A stretch of DNA of 64,000 nt from Bacillota bacterium (lineage in GTDB: Bacteria; Bacillota; Clostridia; Lachnospirales; Lachnospiraceae). The translations under genes were made by a program, and so were the position numbers. Below are positions 25,448 to 34,926 of this stretch, one piece after another. Each line of letters begins with the position of its first letter. The stretch's first letter is position 1. Below the pieces are notes generated by a model. It saw only the letters and a list, made by a program, of their open reading frames with translations, did not search any database and was not told the DNA's origin. The DNA lies in the NCBI GenBank assembly GCA_023407575.1, contig JAEYLX010000070.1, forward strand, positions 1 to 64,000. Direction: 5' to 3'.

Positions 25448-25636
25448 GAAAAGATACCTCCTTAATATTATTATATTTCAATAAAAAACACATACCTCTA
25501 TAAATCAAAAAATGATCTACGTAAATATGTGAAATCAAATCTTATTTAAAATACCTTGTAACCATAACATGGCAAACAATATTTGTCAATAGAAATATGA
25601 AATAAATTTGAATAAGCATGAAAAGCTGGTAACAAT

Positions 25637-26233
25637 CTAATTCAAAGGTTCTCCCCACCGCTTAAAATCCTTAATTGAGATTTGAAACTTATCCAGAATT
25701 TTTCCAATAATCTGTATATTCATATCCTCGAGGGTACCAGGCTGGGTGTAGTAAGGTGCTACAGGAGGCATGATAAATCCTCCGGCTTCTGCTACGGTCA
25801 GCATATTTCTTAAATGAATGATACTAAGAGGGCTTTCCCTAGGCACAAGCACCAACTTCCTGCGCTCTTTTATGATAACATCTGCTGCACGTAGGAGTAA
25901 ATTATCAGAGTATCCGCAGGCAATACCTGCTACAGTTTTCATACTGCAAGGAATAATAACCATGCCTTCCGTTTGAAAGGTGCCACTGGCTATCTTTGCA
26001 CCGTAATTATTAATATCATACGAAAAATCAGCTAACGCCTCTACTTCAGTGAGGTTATAGTTAGTCTCTTGCTCTATTGTCATCTTTGCACCCTTTGAGA
26101 TTACCAAATGAGTTTCCCAATCAGAGCTGGTTTTCATCATTTGAAGAAGTTTTATGGTAAGGACTGCACCGCTGGCACCACTCATTCCAACGACTAATCT
26201 CTTTTTCATAGTATCAGTAAGGTTATTCTGCAT
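25637..26233 (-). CDS. ubiX: UbiX family flavin prenyltransferase
   Basis: The 198-residue protein is full length for UbiX: VGMSGASGA at about residues 15-23, the conserved AADVIIKERRKLVLVPRESP segment (flavin and dimethylallyl phosphate contacts) and PPVAPYYTQP. UbiX makes prenylated FMN, the cofactor of UbiD decarboxylases. It is the last gene of a minus-strand operon with ubiD, a ubiA-like prenyltransferase and an ABC importer, so it presumably serves the UbiD of the same cluster. ATG 26233 has AGAGGAAC upstream; the alternative Met at residue 9 is also possible. Confidence 0.92.
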   Translation of the reverse strand: MQNNLTDTMKKRLVVGMSGASGAVLTIKLLQMMKTSSDWETHLVISKGAKMTIEQETNYNLTEVEALADFSYDINNYGAKIASGTFQTEGMVIIPCSMKTVAGIACGYSDNLLLRAADVIIKERRKLVLVPRESPLSIIHLRNMLTVAEAGGFIMPPVAPYYTQPGTLEDMNIQIIGKILDKFQISIKDFKRWGEPLN

Positions 26234-26295
26234 GGGTAAGTTCCTCTTTCTATCACTAAAGGTTTTTGGGTTTAAAATATGTGTAAAAACAATTG

Positions 26296-27057
26296 CTAAT
26301 TGTTATCTTCAGTGTAATTCCATTTACACATATGATAGGCTAGATAATCAACAGCGACAAATAAGAAAAAGCCAATTACTGCAATGGTGATTATTCCAAT
26401 ATACATTTCAATATAATTAATTCTGGACCAGGCATCCTGAATATAATAGCCAATTCCATAAGTGGTCCCATAACCTTCTACGAAGAATAGTATGGAGAGT
26501 GCTGCTCCAAGAGATACCCGAAGGCTGGTTAATAAATTGGGTAGAATGGCAGGCATTGTAACATGATGAATGATTGCCAGTTTATTTGCCCCCACACTTT
26601 TTATAACCTGATACATGGACTTATCAATGGTCTGAATGCTGTCACGAACAGAAATGATAACCTGAAAGACTAGAACCAGTACCATAATTACAACTTTTGA
26701 GCCATCCCTCATGCCAAGTAGCAGCATAGCAATAGGAAGTAGGGCTGTCTTAGGAATTGGATAGCTAAAATAAATCAGCGGATATAAAATTCGATTGGCT
26801 TTTCTGGAATAAGCAAGAAGTATTCCTAGAGGAATACCAATAAGTAGGGATAGGGCTAACCCAACTCCAATTCTTCTTAAGCTATATAAAATATGTATTA
26901 ACATATGGTCCTTCAAAACCACAGGAAAGCTTTGATAAACCCGAAGGGGATTAGGAATTACAGTGGTATCAGTGAACAGATAGGCAATTAGCCAAATTAA
27001 ATTTACCGACAAAAATCCCTGTAAAAAGATGATGCATTGCTTTAGTAATTTATTCAA
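26296..27057 (-). CDS. ABC transporter permease, SsuC/TauC/ThiX type
   Basis: The 253-residue permease has about six membrane segments and the EAA-type loop of nitrate/sulfonate/taurine-like importers (KSVGANKLAIIHHVTMPAIL, residues about 160-180). It pairs with the ATP-binding protein that precedes it by 16 bases and the lipoprotein substrate-binding protein further upstream. Members of this family take up small aromatic or sulfonated molecules and pyrimidine precursors. The surrounding ubiD/ubiA/ubiX genes suggest a quinone-related aromatic acid. The substrate is inferred. Confidence 0.88.
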   Translation of the reverse strand: MNKLLKQCIIFLQGFLSVNLIWLIAYLFTDTTVIPNPLRVYQSFPVVLKDHMLIHILYSLRRIGVGLALSLLIGIPLGILLAYSRKANRILYPLIYFSYPIPKTALLPIAMLLLGMRDGSKVVIMVLVLVFQVIISVRDSIQTIDKSMYQVIKSVGANKLAIIHHVTMPAILPNLLTSLRVSLGAALSILFFVEGYGTTYGIGYYIQDAWSRINYIEMYIGIITIAVIGFFLFVAVDYLAYHMCKWNYTEDNN

Positions 27058-27073
27058 AGGCTTACGTCCTCCC

Positions 27074-27826
27074 TTAGGCTATCAATTGCTCACGAAGTAT
27101 TTGCTTTGCCATGAGATAATCCACATGATCTGGATGTAACTCTCCAAAATAGGGGTTGTTCATCTGATATTTGATAGCACCGCCCTGTGGAGCCATAACA
27201 TAAATGATATTACCCAAGTAAAGGGCTTCTTCTATGCTGTGAGTTACAAGTAAAGTGGTAGGTTTTTGATGTTTCCAAACTTTTAAAAACAATTCTCTGG
27301 CTTCTTCTCTTGTAATAGCATCAAGAGCGGAGAAGGGCTCGTCCATTAACAGTAAATCAGGCTTTAAAAGAAAAGCTCTGGCAATGGCAGTTCTTTGGAG
27401 TTGCCCTCCGCTTAATTCCTTTGGATATTTTTCAAGGATATGGTGTATGTTGAGCGCTTCATAAATCAAGCTCATTTCCTTATTACTTTCACTATTGCGA
27501 TATTCCTTGCGGATTTTTAAAGGTAGTTCGCAATTTTCTTTAACGGTCTTCCAGGGGAGTAAGCCATAGTTTTGTGGGATTAACCCTATTTTATGTATTT
27601 TTTGATTTAAAGGGCAAAGTTGATTCAGGGCAGCGTATTCAATAGTGCCATTTTCTATCGAGATAGATCCAGCAAGGGCATTGATCAAAGTGGATTTGCC
27701 ACAACCGGAAGGCCCAAGGACTGCTAGTGACTCTCCCTTCTTTAGTTGAAAGGAAAGATGGCTGATTACCAGATCGGTTGGTTGCTTTGCCTTATAGCGA
27801 ATGGACAAATCATTGATAATAAGCAT
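27074..27826 (-). CDS. ABC transporter ATP-binding protein, SsuB/TauB type
   Basis: The 250-residue ATPase has GPSGCGKST (Walker A, about residues 36-44), Q-loop, LSGGQLQR signature and LLLMDEP Walker B, plus H-loop (VTHSIEEAL). ATG 27826 follows AAGGTGG; the longer frame reaching 27997 has 57 extra codons with an unlikely start. It sits between the permease and the 215-base gap before the binding protein. It energises the operon's importer. Confidence 0.92.
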   Translation of the reverse strand: MLIINDLSIRYKAKQPTDLVISHLSFQLKKGESLAVLGPSGCGKSTLINALAGSISIENGTIEYAALNQLCPLNQKIHKIGLIPQNYGLLPWKTVKENCELPLKIRKEYRNSESNKEMSLIYEALNIHHILEKYPKELSGGQLQRTAIARAFLLKPDLLLMDEPFSALDAITREEARELFLKVWKHQKPTTLLVTHSIEEALYLGNIIYVMAPQGGAIKYQMNNPYFGELHPDHVDYLMAKQILREQLIA

Positions 27827-28041
27827 AGTTATCCACCTTTCATTTTTATTGAAAATATATCGGCTATTCAAAACCAAGCTCGAAAACCTGAGGTCTCCTC
27901 GATGTTTGGCTCTCGTCAAACATGAATACTCATGACAAGTGAAATGACTTGTCGTTTCAGCTTGTATAAAAATTATCCTTAGAAAGCAAGCTTTCACAGC
28001 TAATTTATTATATGTTCTGCTTGGTTAGGAACAGTTACAAC
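27827..28041 (-). other. Intra-operon gap with several hairpins
   Basis: A 215-base gap separates the binding-protein gene from the ATPase gene inside an otherwise tight operon. Short inverted repeats include GACAAGT/ACTTGTC (27934-27940, 27947-27953) and ATGTTTG/CAAACAT near 27903-27922. It may control the ratio of binding protein to ATPase mRNA. No coding frame of useful length was seen. Confidence 0.5.
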
Positions 28042-28986
28042 TTATTCAGAATAAACATCAAATACCAGATTATCATAGGTTAAGTCAGGGCTGCATAGCT
28101 CCTTACTACTTGCCCAATTGATGGCGGAAGCCACATCCTCCATTGGAGGTAGTTCACTGGTACGGAAAGGCTCTATGGTTATCTGCCCCTTCATCTCATC
28201 AGGATAACCGACTGTCTTAATTACAGTATCTTCATAATTGGAGACGTCAGTTTTGTTAAGATATTCAACAGCCTCATTATAAGCCTTGTATAAATTCTTA
28301 ACAGCTTCAGATTTATCGTCTAAGAATTTTTTTGTGAAAGCGGATACAGCAGGGTACAGATTAATATCGTTGGCACTGCCCAAATATACTGCACCATCAT
28401 TTAAGGCAATAGAAGCAAAGGGTTCAGGTAAAAGTCCAAGATCAATTTGGTCATTGCGAAGTAACTCTACTCGATCAGGGATTCGTGGTACAATTTCCTT
28501 CACGACTGCATTACTTTCCATAGAATTCTTGTCAAGGATTTGATCCAGAGTGTAGTCAATTAAGGTATTCTGTGATATGGCAATGCTACGTCCTGCAATA
28601 TCATTAATGGAGGTAATCCCACTGTTCTTGCCAGCTACCAGAACATAGTCTCCATCGGTAATCCCCGTAATTCTTACATCAAAATCAGCATTTTGATACA
28701 TGCATACGCCGATGTAATCTGTCAATACACCATCAAGTTCTCCTGCAAGAAGTGCCGCATCCCGGTCTTTGGCAGAAGTAAATACCTCGAGCTGTAAATC
28801 AAGCTGATACTGATCGGCAAGACCAAGCTCGTTGATCATAACATAAGGGATTACATCGTAAGAGGACATCATTCCAATACGAAGGACGGTTTTTTCGGAA
28901 AGAGTTTGTGTATCTTTTCCTTTACAACCGATTAAAAATAAAGCAAGTAAGCTAAATAGTAACAGCAATTGTAGTTTTTTTAACAT
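28042..28986 (-). CDS. ABC transporter substrate-binding lipoprotein, NMT1/SsuA type
   Basis: The 314-residue protein starts at ATG 28986 after TGAGGTG. The signal peptide ends in a lipobox (FLIGC), so it is a lipoprotein anchored outside the membrane. The mature part has the two-lobe periplasmic-binding fold of the NMT1/THI5-like and SsuA families (VLRIGMMSSYDVIPYVM, a GELDGVLTDY loop, SINDIAGRSIAIS, RNDQIDLGLLPEP). It lies directly downstream of the ubiA-like gene, in the same operon. The ligand is unknown; an aromatic carboxylic acid is suggested by neighbours. Confidence 0.85.
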   Translation of the reverse strand: MLKKLQLLLLFSLLALFLIGCKGKDTQTLSEKTVLRIGMMSSYDVIPYVMINELGLADQYQLDLQLEVFTSAKDRDAALLAGELDGVLTDYIGVCMYQNADFDVRITGITDGDYVLVAGKNSGITSINDIAGRSIAISQNTLIDYTLDQILDKNSMESNAVVKEIVPRIPDRVELLRNDQIDLGLLPEPFASIALNDGAVYLGSANDINLYPAVSAFTKKFLDDKSEAVKNLYKAYNEAVEYLNKTDVSNYEDTVIKTVGYPDEMKGQITIEPFRTSELPPMEDVASAINWASSKELCSPDLTYDNLVFDVYSE

Positions 28987-29024
28987 TGTAGTATACACCT
29001 CATTCATTATTTTTACATTATTAT

Positions 29025-29903
29025 TTATAAGATAAAAGCATCAAGTAAACCGCTGATTAGTAGAACAATGCTGATTAACTGATTAATACTATAGGAGGCA
29101 ATGTTAACATTTGTTAGATTTGTAGGCGAAACCAGACGGTATTCCACTACAAATAAACAGCAAATAATCAGAAGTCCTATCAAGTAGATTACTCCCAGCT
29201 GGGCTGCCAGTAAACCAATTACTACGAGACAAATTACGGTTATAATATGAAATAGCATAGCAATTCTTAGGGCATTCTTAACGCCGAATTTGACCGGTAT
29301 GGAGTGCAGATGATTTGCTTTATCAAAGTCATAATCCTGTGACCCATAAATGATATCAAAGCCTGCAACCCACAGAGTATTGGCTGCACCCATAAACAAA
29401 GGGAGAAGACTTAGTTTGCCAGTTACAGCTAGCCAGGCTCCAACGGGAGCACAGGCACAGGTAACGCCTAGAACCAAGTGACAAAGGAACGTAAAACGCT
29501 TGCAATAGGAGTAGATAATCATTAAAAATAACGCCACCGGTGATAGGACGAAACAAATCATATTTAATTGATAGGCACCAACCAGCATTAGCAGAAAACA
29601 GAGGGCAGTAAAGACAAGGACTTCTTTTTTCTTAAACTCACCCTTAGGTATTTGACGATTTGCGGTTCTCGCATTCTTAGCATCTATTTCCGCATCAATA
29701 ACTCGATTAATTGCATTGGCACCAGTTCTAGCACCTAAAAGGCAAACCATAATCCAAAATAAAGTTTCTAACTTTGGAAGTCCTCCTGCTGCCAGTAACA
29801 TGGATAAAAGAGCAAAACTTAATGAAAATATGGTATGGGAGAACATGACCAATTTTCCATAATCCATAATTTTGTGAATAAATTTAGTCAATGTCAATAC
29901 CAT
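29025..29903 (-). CDS. UbiA-family prenyltransferase, MqnP/UbiA-like
   Basis: The 292-residue protein is hydrophobic with about eight membrane segments. Both active-site aspartate motifs are present: NRVIDAEID (NxxxDxxxD, about residues 66-74) and GSQDYDFDKANHLHSIP (about 183-199). Such enzymes transfer a polyprenyl chain to an aromatic acid. The layout GARTGANAINR is typical of the MqnP branch used in the futalosine menaquinone route. The gene overlaps ubiD by 20 bases, showing co-translation. Assignment to MqnP rather than UbiA is inferred from context and absence of ubiquinone genes. Confidence 0.85.
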   Translation of the reverse strand: MVLTLTKFIHKIMDYGKLVMFSHTIFSLSFALLSMLLAAGGLPKLETLFWIMVCLLGARTGANAINRVIDAEIDAKNARTANRQIPKGEFKKKEVLVFTALCFLLMLVGAYQLNMICFVLSPVALFLMIIYSYCKRFTFLCHLVLGVTCACAPVGAWLAVTGKLSLLPLFMGAANTLWVAGFDIIYGSQDYDFDKANHLHSIPVKFGVKNALRIAMLFHIITVICLVVIGLLAAQLGVIYLIGLLIICCLFVVEYRLVSPTNLTNVNIASYSINQLISIVLLISGLLDAFIL

Positions 29904-31593
29904 ATTGCCTCCATCTTTCGTTTACCTGCTGCTTTATTTCCTGTGACATTTCAATGTCATTTGGCCAGTCTCTGGTTAAGCCCTCTTCTTTCCATTTCTT
30001 AGTAGCATCAATGCCAATTTTACCATCAAGTATAAGGAGGTCTCTCTTTGCATCTATATTATTAAAGACCTTCCACATTACCGTTGACAGGTCCTTAGGA
30101 TTAACATCTCCGTCAACAGCAATCACAAACTTATCAGCATGTTTATTCATATAGTCGGATAAAGTTTCTTTCCCCTGTCCGGGACGGTCCTTGCTTATGG
30201 ATATAATGTGATAAGTGTTAGTCACTGAGTTCTCTTTTGGCAAAGGTTTTTTACTGGTTGCATCCACACCGAGGCGGTAACCATATAAGGCTTCATTGGA
30301 AGAATGATCCAGAGCGTCTAAAGGACCTTCTGCTATTATGAGACTTTTGTCTGCGATTACATGTGTAAGTACAGCGTCACGTACTTGGCTGATATCCTGT
30401 ACATTAACAGAGTCATCCACTACAATGATTAACTTAGTGTACATCATTTGGCCCATGCCCCAGATACTGTTCATTGTCTTAATGGCAGCACCGGGATATT
30501 TTGTCTTAATGGACACAATGGCACAGTTATGAAAGACTCCTTCAAGTGGTAAGTTCATATCCACTAACTCGGGAATGATCATACGAAGCATTGGTAAGAA
30601 GATGCGCTCTGTTGCCTTTGCCATGTAACAATCCTCCATCGGAGGTTTTCCAACTACGGTAGCAGGATAAATTGCATCTTTTCTGTGAGTGATACAGGTA
30701 ACATGAAATCTGGGATAGTAATCTGCCAGTGAATAGTAGCCAGTATGATCGCCAAAGGGCCCTTCCAATACCAGCTCCTCTGCAGGGTCCACATATCCTT
30801 CTAAAATGAATTCAGCGCTTGCAGGCACATAAATGTCATTGGTGATGCATTTTACCATTTTGACTCTTGATTTACGCAACCAGCCTGCTAACATCATTTC
30901 ATCCAGCATAGGGGGAAGTGGGGCGGTAGAAGAATAGGTGATTGCAGGATCACAGCCCAGTGCTACCGATACAGGCATTCTCTTCCCCGACTCCTGATAA
31001 CCCTTATAGATTTCAGAACCATCCTTATGTTTATGCCAGTGCATACCGGTGCTGGTCTTATCAAAAATTTGCAGTCGATACATTCCCACGTTCTGTCTCT
31101 TGGTTTTAATATCCTTTGTAAAGACCAGAGGCAGAGTTACGAATTTACCTGCATCCTCGGGCCAACATTGTAGAACCGGAAGGGTGTCCAAATCCACCTC
31201 TCGTTCTATAACCTCCTGACATTTCCCTTTTCTTCTTGATTTCAAAGGGAATACATACAATAGACGTAATAAACGAGGAATGCTTCTTATTAATTTCTTT
31301 ATGGATAAGTAATTACCTAAATTTAAGTAATCAGTTATCAAGGCACCCAGCTCGTCCAACTCCTTAACACCCAGACCCAGACTCATACGCTTATAACTGC
31401 CCATTGCGTTGATTAATACAGGATATTTGGAACCACGTACCTTTTCAAATAATAAGGCTGGTCCATGGGCTTTGGATACTCGATCTGTAATCTCTGTTAT
31501 TTCAAGATCAGAGGAAACCTCCGTACTAATTCGCTTTAGCTCACCTTGTTGCTCCAACGCTTCTATAAATTTATGAAGATCTTTGTAAGACAT
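29884..31593 (-). CDS. ubiD: UbiD-family decarboxylase
   Basis: The 569-residue protein starts at ATG 31593 after GGAGG and matches UbiD in length. It uses prenylated FMN, supplied by UbiX, and metal to decarboxylate aromatic acids. Conserved landmarks are MGSYKRMSLGLG, a His-rich GMHWHKHKDGSEIYKGY segment, EGPFGDHTGYYS, and IHAVT-like and MGxGxMxYTK-like stretches (IWGMGQMMYTK). The Asn/Glu/Glu or Asp metal and base residues of the family are probably conserved, though I did not verify each one. It starts the operon, followed immediately by the prenyltransferase. Confidence 0.92.
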   Translation of the reverse strand: MSYKDLHKFIEALEQQGELKRISTEVSSDLEITEITDRVSKAHGPALLFEKVRGSKYPVLINAMGSYKRMSLGLGVKELDELGALITDYLNLGNYLSIKKLIRSIPRLLRLLYVFPLKSRRKGKCQEVIEREVDLDTLPVLQCWPEDAGKFVTLPLVFTKDIKTKRQNVGMYRLQIFDKTSTGMHWHKHKDGSEIYKGYQESGKRMPVSVALGCDPAITYSSTAPLPPMLDEMMLAGWLRKSRVKMVKCITNDIYVPASAEFILEGYVDPAEELVLEGPFGDHTGYYSLADYYPRFHVTCITHRKDAIYPATVVGKPPMEDCYMAKATERIFLPMLRMIIPELVDMNLPLEGVFHNCAIVSIKTKYPGAAIKTMNSIWGMGQMMYTKLIIVVDDSVNVQDISQVRDAVLTHVIADKSLIIAEGPLDALDHSSNEALYGYRLGVDATSKKPLPKENSVTNTYHIISISKDRPGQGKETLSDYMNKHADKFVIAVDGDVNPKDLSTVMWKVFNNIDAKRDLLILDGKIGIDATKKWKEEGLTRDWPNDIEMSQEIKQQVNERWRQYGIDID

Positions 31594-31989
31594 TGTAATC
31601 CTCCACTGTTACAAAAACTTAGAATTTTAGTGTTAGCTCAAATTCTACATTTAAAAAGCTATTATTTCATACGATACTATATCTGACTTATACTATTTCT
31701 AAGTATTTTGCCATATCCTAGTAAAATTGCTATTTATATACTAAATCAGAATGAGTAGTTATTCAATATAAAATTGCTACTGTTAGTACGACAAAAGTAA
31801 TTTATTTAGACTTCTAAAAATATTATTTTACTCCTTTTACCAAGTGCTGCTGTTTCTATTGAATATTCGAAAAAAAAGGCAACCACCAGGTTTGATATGA
31901 TCTTCTTTAAGTAAACGTTGGTTATTTACCAAGTCTACATATGGAGAATCATATCATCTGGAGATTGCCTATTTATTAAATGTGTACTA
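31594..31989. other. Intergenic stretch between ubiD and the discoidin/Fn3 gene
   Basis: About 396 bases. It holds the ubiD operon promoter region (A/T-rich, no single convincing -35 box) and, at 31877-31970, a large inverted repeat with a T run on its minus-strand side, the terminator of the neighbouring secreted-protein gene. No other gene was seen. Confidence 0.5.
31870..31970 (-). terminator. Long hairpin terminator of the discoidin/Fn3 gene
   Basis: On the minus strand an imperfect stem of about 22 pairs (arms 31970-31948 and 31901-31877) is followed by eight U residues (31877-31870). It comes just after the stop codon at 31990. Confidence 0.75.
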
Positions 31990-33063
31990 TTAATTAAATT
32001 CTTTCACTTCAAAGCTTGATATTTTATCAAATGAGATATATTCTTTGACACTGACATAAGGAGCATTACTTGTTGTTTTATTAAACACATAGTAAGCTTT
32101 ACCGATTCCATTTGATCTATTATCATACCAAGTAAGGAAGTTATCTAAATCATTTATTGATAGTTCATAGCTCTTAAGTCCGCCGTTTGTCATGGTAAGT
32201 ATAAGAGTTGAGTAAATTCCTTCATGACCAGGAGCTGTGGTTTCTTCTGTTGGGGTAGCAAAAACTTCGTTTGAATTTGAACTTTCTGTATTAGATATAA
32301 CAGCACTTACAGCATAGTAATAGGTAGTTCCTGGTGTTACACTTGAATCGTTAAAAGTAATGGCGGAACTTCTTGCAATGATTGTGTAAGGACCTCCTGC
32401 AGTCGTAGAACGTTTAATGTTATAATAATGAACATTTGTGACAGGAGACCAAGATAAATTGATATTAGTATTCTCAACTGAAGCCGTAAGAGTTGTTTGA
32501 GATGGTATAGTTTCCATCATTTCTAATTCACCAATAACAACAGAAATAGAACTGTTTCCATTGGCGGAAATATTTAACCTATATTTATTATATGAGTTGC
32601 TATTCTCAAAAGTAAACTCTTTTTTCACGCTAATGGACCAATCTGTAAAATTCACCTTCGTATCAAGAATAACCCAATTACTTATGTTATCATCCCAAGC
32701 TTCAAAGGTCCAATCCTTAGGAAGTTCTGCAATGGAGTTAGCCAATTTCCTTGAGGTAATTGTGTATTTAGTTATAGATTTTGCATCTTTAAACTCATAA
32801 GCTAACCAACCATTTGGAATACCTTCTATAGAAGCCCATACATTAGGTATAGTAGTATTGTGATCAAATGCATAAAAAGCTTGAAATCCACTGCTATAAA
32901 TACTACTTGCACTAGCTATTCCACTTGGAGAGGTATTGCTTGTCATAGTAGGTATAACATTTCCGGTATACTGCACATCCGCAGCCAAACTTTTTGAACT
33001 ATTAATAAAAAATACAGAAACGAATAATAAAATTAAAACAAATAAACCTTTAAACTTTCTCAT
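31990..33063 (-). CDS. Secreted protein with discoidin-like and Fn3 domains
   Basis: The 357-residue protein has GGAGG before ATG 33063 and a signal peptide (residues about 1-28). Residues about 40-185 look like an F5/8-type (discoidin) beta-sandwich (SSGFQAFYAFDHNT, GWLAYEFKDA, YTITSR). Residues about 190-270 form an Fn3 domain (LSWSPVTNVHYYNIKRST, YYYAVSAV). The last 80 residues are unassigned. Such layouts bind carbohydrates at the cell surface. There is no anchor motif, so it is probably released or bound non-covalently. Confidence 0.8.
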   Translation of the reverse strand: MRKFKGLFVLILLFVSVFFINSSKSLAADVQYTGNVIPTMTSNTSPSGIASASSIYSSGFQAFYAFDHNTTIPNVWASIEGIPNGWLAYEFKDAKSITKYTITSRKLANSIAELPKDWTFEAWDDNISNWVILDTKVNFTDWSISVKKEFTFENSNSYNKYRLNISANGNSSISVVIGELEMMETIPSQTTLTASVENTNINLSWSPVTNVHYYNIKRSTTAGGPYTIIARSSAITFNDSSVTPGTTYYYAVSAVISNTESSNSNEVFATPTEETTAPGHEGIYSTLILTMTNGGLKSYELSINDLDNFLTWYDNRSNGIGKAYYVFNKTTSNAPYVSVKEYISFDKISSFEVKEFN

Positions 33064-33296
33064 AAACCTTCCTCCAATTGTATCTTGTAATTTATTTTAT
33101 GACATCACAAATTATAGAGTTTTATCGTCTGAAGAAACAGTCTATTAATTAACAAATATTCCATGTAAAATTAAGGGTCAACATAATTATCCATTGACTT
33201 CAGAAAGACATCCAACCAGAGTAAGATGCCTTTCTAAACTCATCATTGAGAGACAAGAGATAAATAAAACGATAGACATGTCAAGTAAAATACATA

Positions 33297-34385
33297 TTAA
33301 TTAATTCTTATCGTTGTCCCATTAATCGTAATTGATTTCACCGTCGACCAATCCATTTTTTTAGAAAAACTGAAGATAAAAGTTGCTTTGTCGGAATCAG
33401 AAGATCCCCCACCTCCAGAAAACCATTCATCATCAAATTCAACAATCGTATTGTCTTTGGTGGATACTTTAGTTGGATTACTAACAGTTGTTTCAACTCC
33501 ATTGCTCATAGTCTGTGATTGTGTGGTGTTTGCGTTACCGTCGCTAGTCAAATTATCCTGTTCTGCATAATATTGATAAAATTCACTGTCACTTCCGTCC
33601 ATAAATTCAAGTAAGATTGAGAAATTTTCAATATTAAATTCCTGATTTTCTATTTTACCCAATAGAGTGAAGCCCAATTCCGAATAGCATAGCTTCTGAT
33701 ACGATACAGAATAACCCTCTATTGTTGGTACGTTAATATCTAATTCAGTTAATGCTAAGGTCTGTGTAATTGGTATTTTTATTTCTTTTGAAATACCTTC
33801 CATAGAAAAAGTCAATCTATCCGCTTTATGTCTTACATTCCCTATATTAAAGGAAAAGGAAAAGCATCTGGTATACTCCGTCTGCAATTCTTCAAGTTCT
33901 CTAAGACCGTAACCAACGGAGCCCAAGTGACCTAACTTCTTTATAATATCATCAGTTATAAAGGTTTCCTTAGCGTTGGAACTTAAAGCTTCCACAGATA
34001 TTGTTACAATACCGGTGTAAGAATCACAAACAATCTCGTTAACAGTTAACTTATAATCTTTACTTTCTATACTTTTACCCACTGTAAGTATTTCCGTTTG
34101 TGATATACCAAGTAATTCACTGATGGTTTGACGAACAGTCTCATTGGTTGCAGCAAATACGGTAGCACCACTAATGCAAAATATAATGCAGGCGGCAAGA
34201 GATGCTTTAAATAGGTGCCTTTGAAAAGGTGATATTAATTTCTTATCCTTCTGCACTTTTGCCATAGTTAATTGGTGTATACGTTTCGTATCTATCTGGT
34301 GGGAAGGAGAGTAACTGCCTTCTAAAGGCACATCTTCCAGGTCCAGTTTAACAAATAATTGATGTAAATTAACTTTATGCTTCAT
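33297..34385 (-). CDS. Anti-sigma factor, DUF4179-like, membrane spanning
   Basis: The 362-residue protein has a cytoplasmic N-terminus of about 55 residues, one membrane segment (about 60-80, LAACIIFCISGATVF) and an extracellular domain of the DUF4179 type (about 85-200). The rest is polar and Ser/Thr-rich. It overlaps the 3' end of the ECF sigma gene by 11 bases, the usual arrangement for a sigma/anti-sigma pair. It is presumed to bind the sigma factor until an external signal releases it. The signal is unknown. Confidence 0.78.
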   Translation of the reverse strand: MKHKVNLHQLFVKLDLEDVPLEGSYSPSHQIDTKRIHQLTMAKVQKDKKLISPFQRHLFKASLAACIIFCISGATVFAATNETVRQTISELLGISQTEILTVGKSIESKDYKLTVNEIVCDSYTGIVTISVEALSSNAKETFITDDIIKKLGHLGSVGYGLRELEELQTEYTRCFSFSFNIGNVRHKADRLTFSMEGISKEIKIPITQTLALTELDINVPTIEGYSVSYQKLCYSELGFTLLGKIENQEFNIENFSILLEFMDGSDSEFYQYYAEQDNLTSDGNANTTQSQTMSNGVETTVSNPTKVSTKDNTIVEFDDEWFSGGGGSSDSDKATFIFSFSKKMDWSTVKSITINGTTIRIN

Positions 34386-34926
34386 AATGATAACCTCCTT
34401 TTTCGAATCTTTTCACAAGCTCGCTACGGCCGCGATAGAGTTTTGATTTAATTGTGGAAAGCGGTAATTCAAATAACTTTGCAATATCAATTAATTTATA
34501 ATTCCAAAAATAATAAGCCAGTAAAATATCCTTATCCGGATAATCAAACCTTAAGATGGTTTCACGTAGGAATTCTAATTGTTCCTTCTGTATAAGCTGT
34601 TCATCCATACCATCTGAAATTAGGACAAGAATGTCTTCGTCTAAAGGTTCTTCATCACGGGTGTGAGTTAATCGTGTCTTTGTCATATTTCTTGCTATCT
34701 GTGCAAGGTATGGTTTTAGGCTATCTGTCTCAATCAGACTTTCCCGTCTTTTCCATACGGCATAAAATACATCTGATGCAATTTCCTCCACATCCTGTGC
34801 GGATAAAAGCTGACCACCAATTCTCATAATTATAGTAACAATATAAGAAGTGTAGCGTTGCATCAAAGCCTCCAGAGCCTTCTCTTTATTTAATTTCAAT
34901 TTTTTTATGATTGTACAATCTCCCAT
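34375..34926 (-). CDS. ECF RNA polymerase sigma factor
   Basis: The 183-residue protein has AAAGGAGGA before ATG 34926. Region 2 (about residues 15-85, LSAQDVEEIASDVFYAVWKR) and region 4 (about 120-175, LIDIAKLFELPLSTIKSKLY) are both complete, with the linker between them. It is co-transcribed with the overlapping anti-sigma gene. A TGAAACTTTTTTCAC-like element on the minus strand near 34960 looks like an ECF-type -35 box, consistent with autoregulation. The regulon is unknown. Confidence 0.9.
   Translation of the reverse strand: MGDCTIIKKLKLNKEKALEALMQRYTSYIVTIIMRIGGQLLSAQDVEEIASDVFYAVWKRRESLIETDSLKPYLAQIARNMTKTRLTHTRDEEPLDEDILVLISDGMDEQLIQKEQLEFLRETILRFDYPDKDILLAYYFWNYKLIDIAKLFELPLSTIKSKLYRGRSELVKRFEKGGYHYEA

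Noticed and set aside
27074..27997. Longer ABC ATPase start at 27997
   Set aside because: The added 57 residues have no homology to ATPases and no ribosome site; AAGGTGG before 27826 is convincing.
25637..31593. Ubiquinone pathway
   Set aside because: Obligate anaerobes of this type do not make ubiquinone; the cluster lacks ubiC and hydroxylases. The futalosine-type route fits better.
31877..31970. Long inverted repeat as a MITE
   Set aside because: It lies directly after a stop codon with a run of U residues on that strand, so a terminator explains it.
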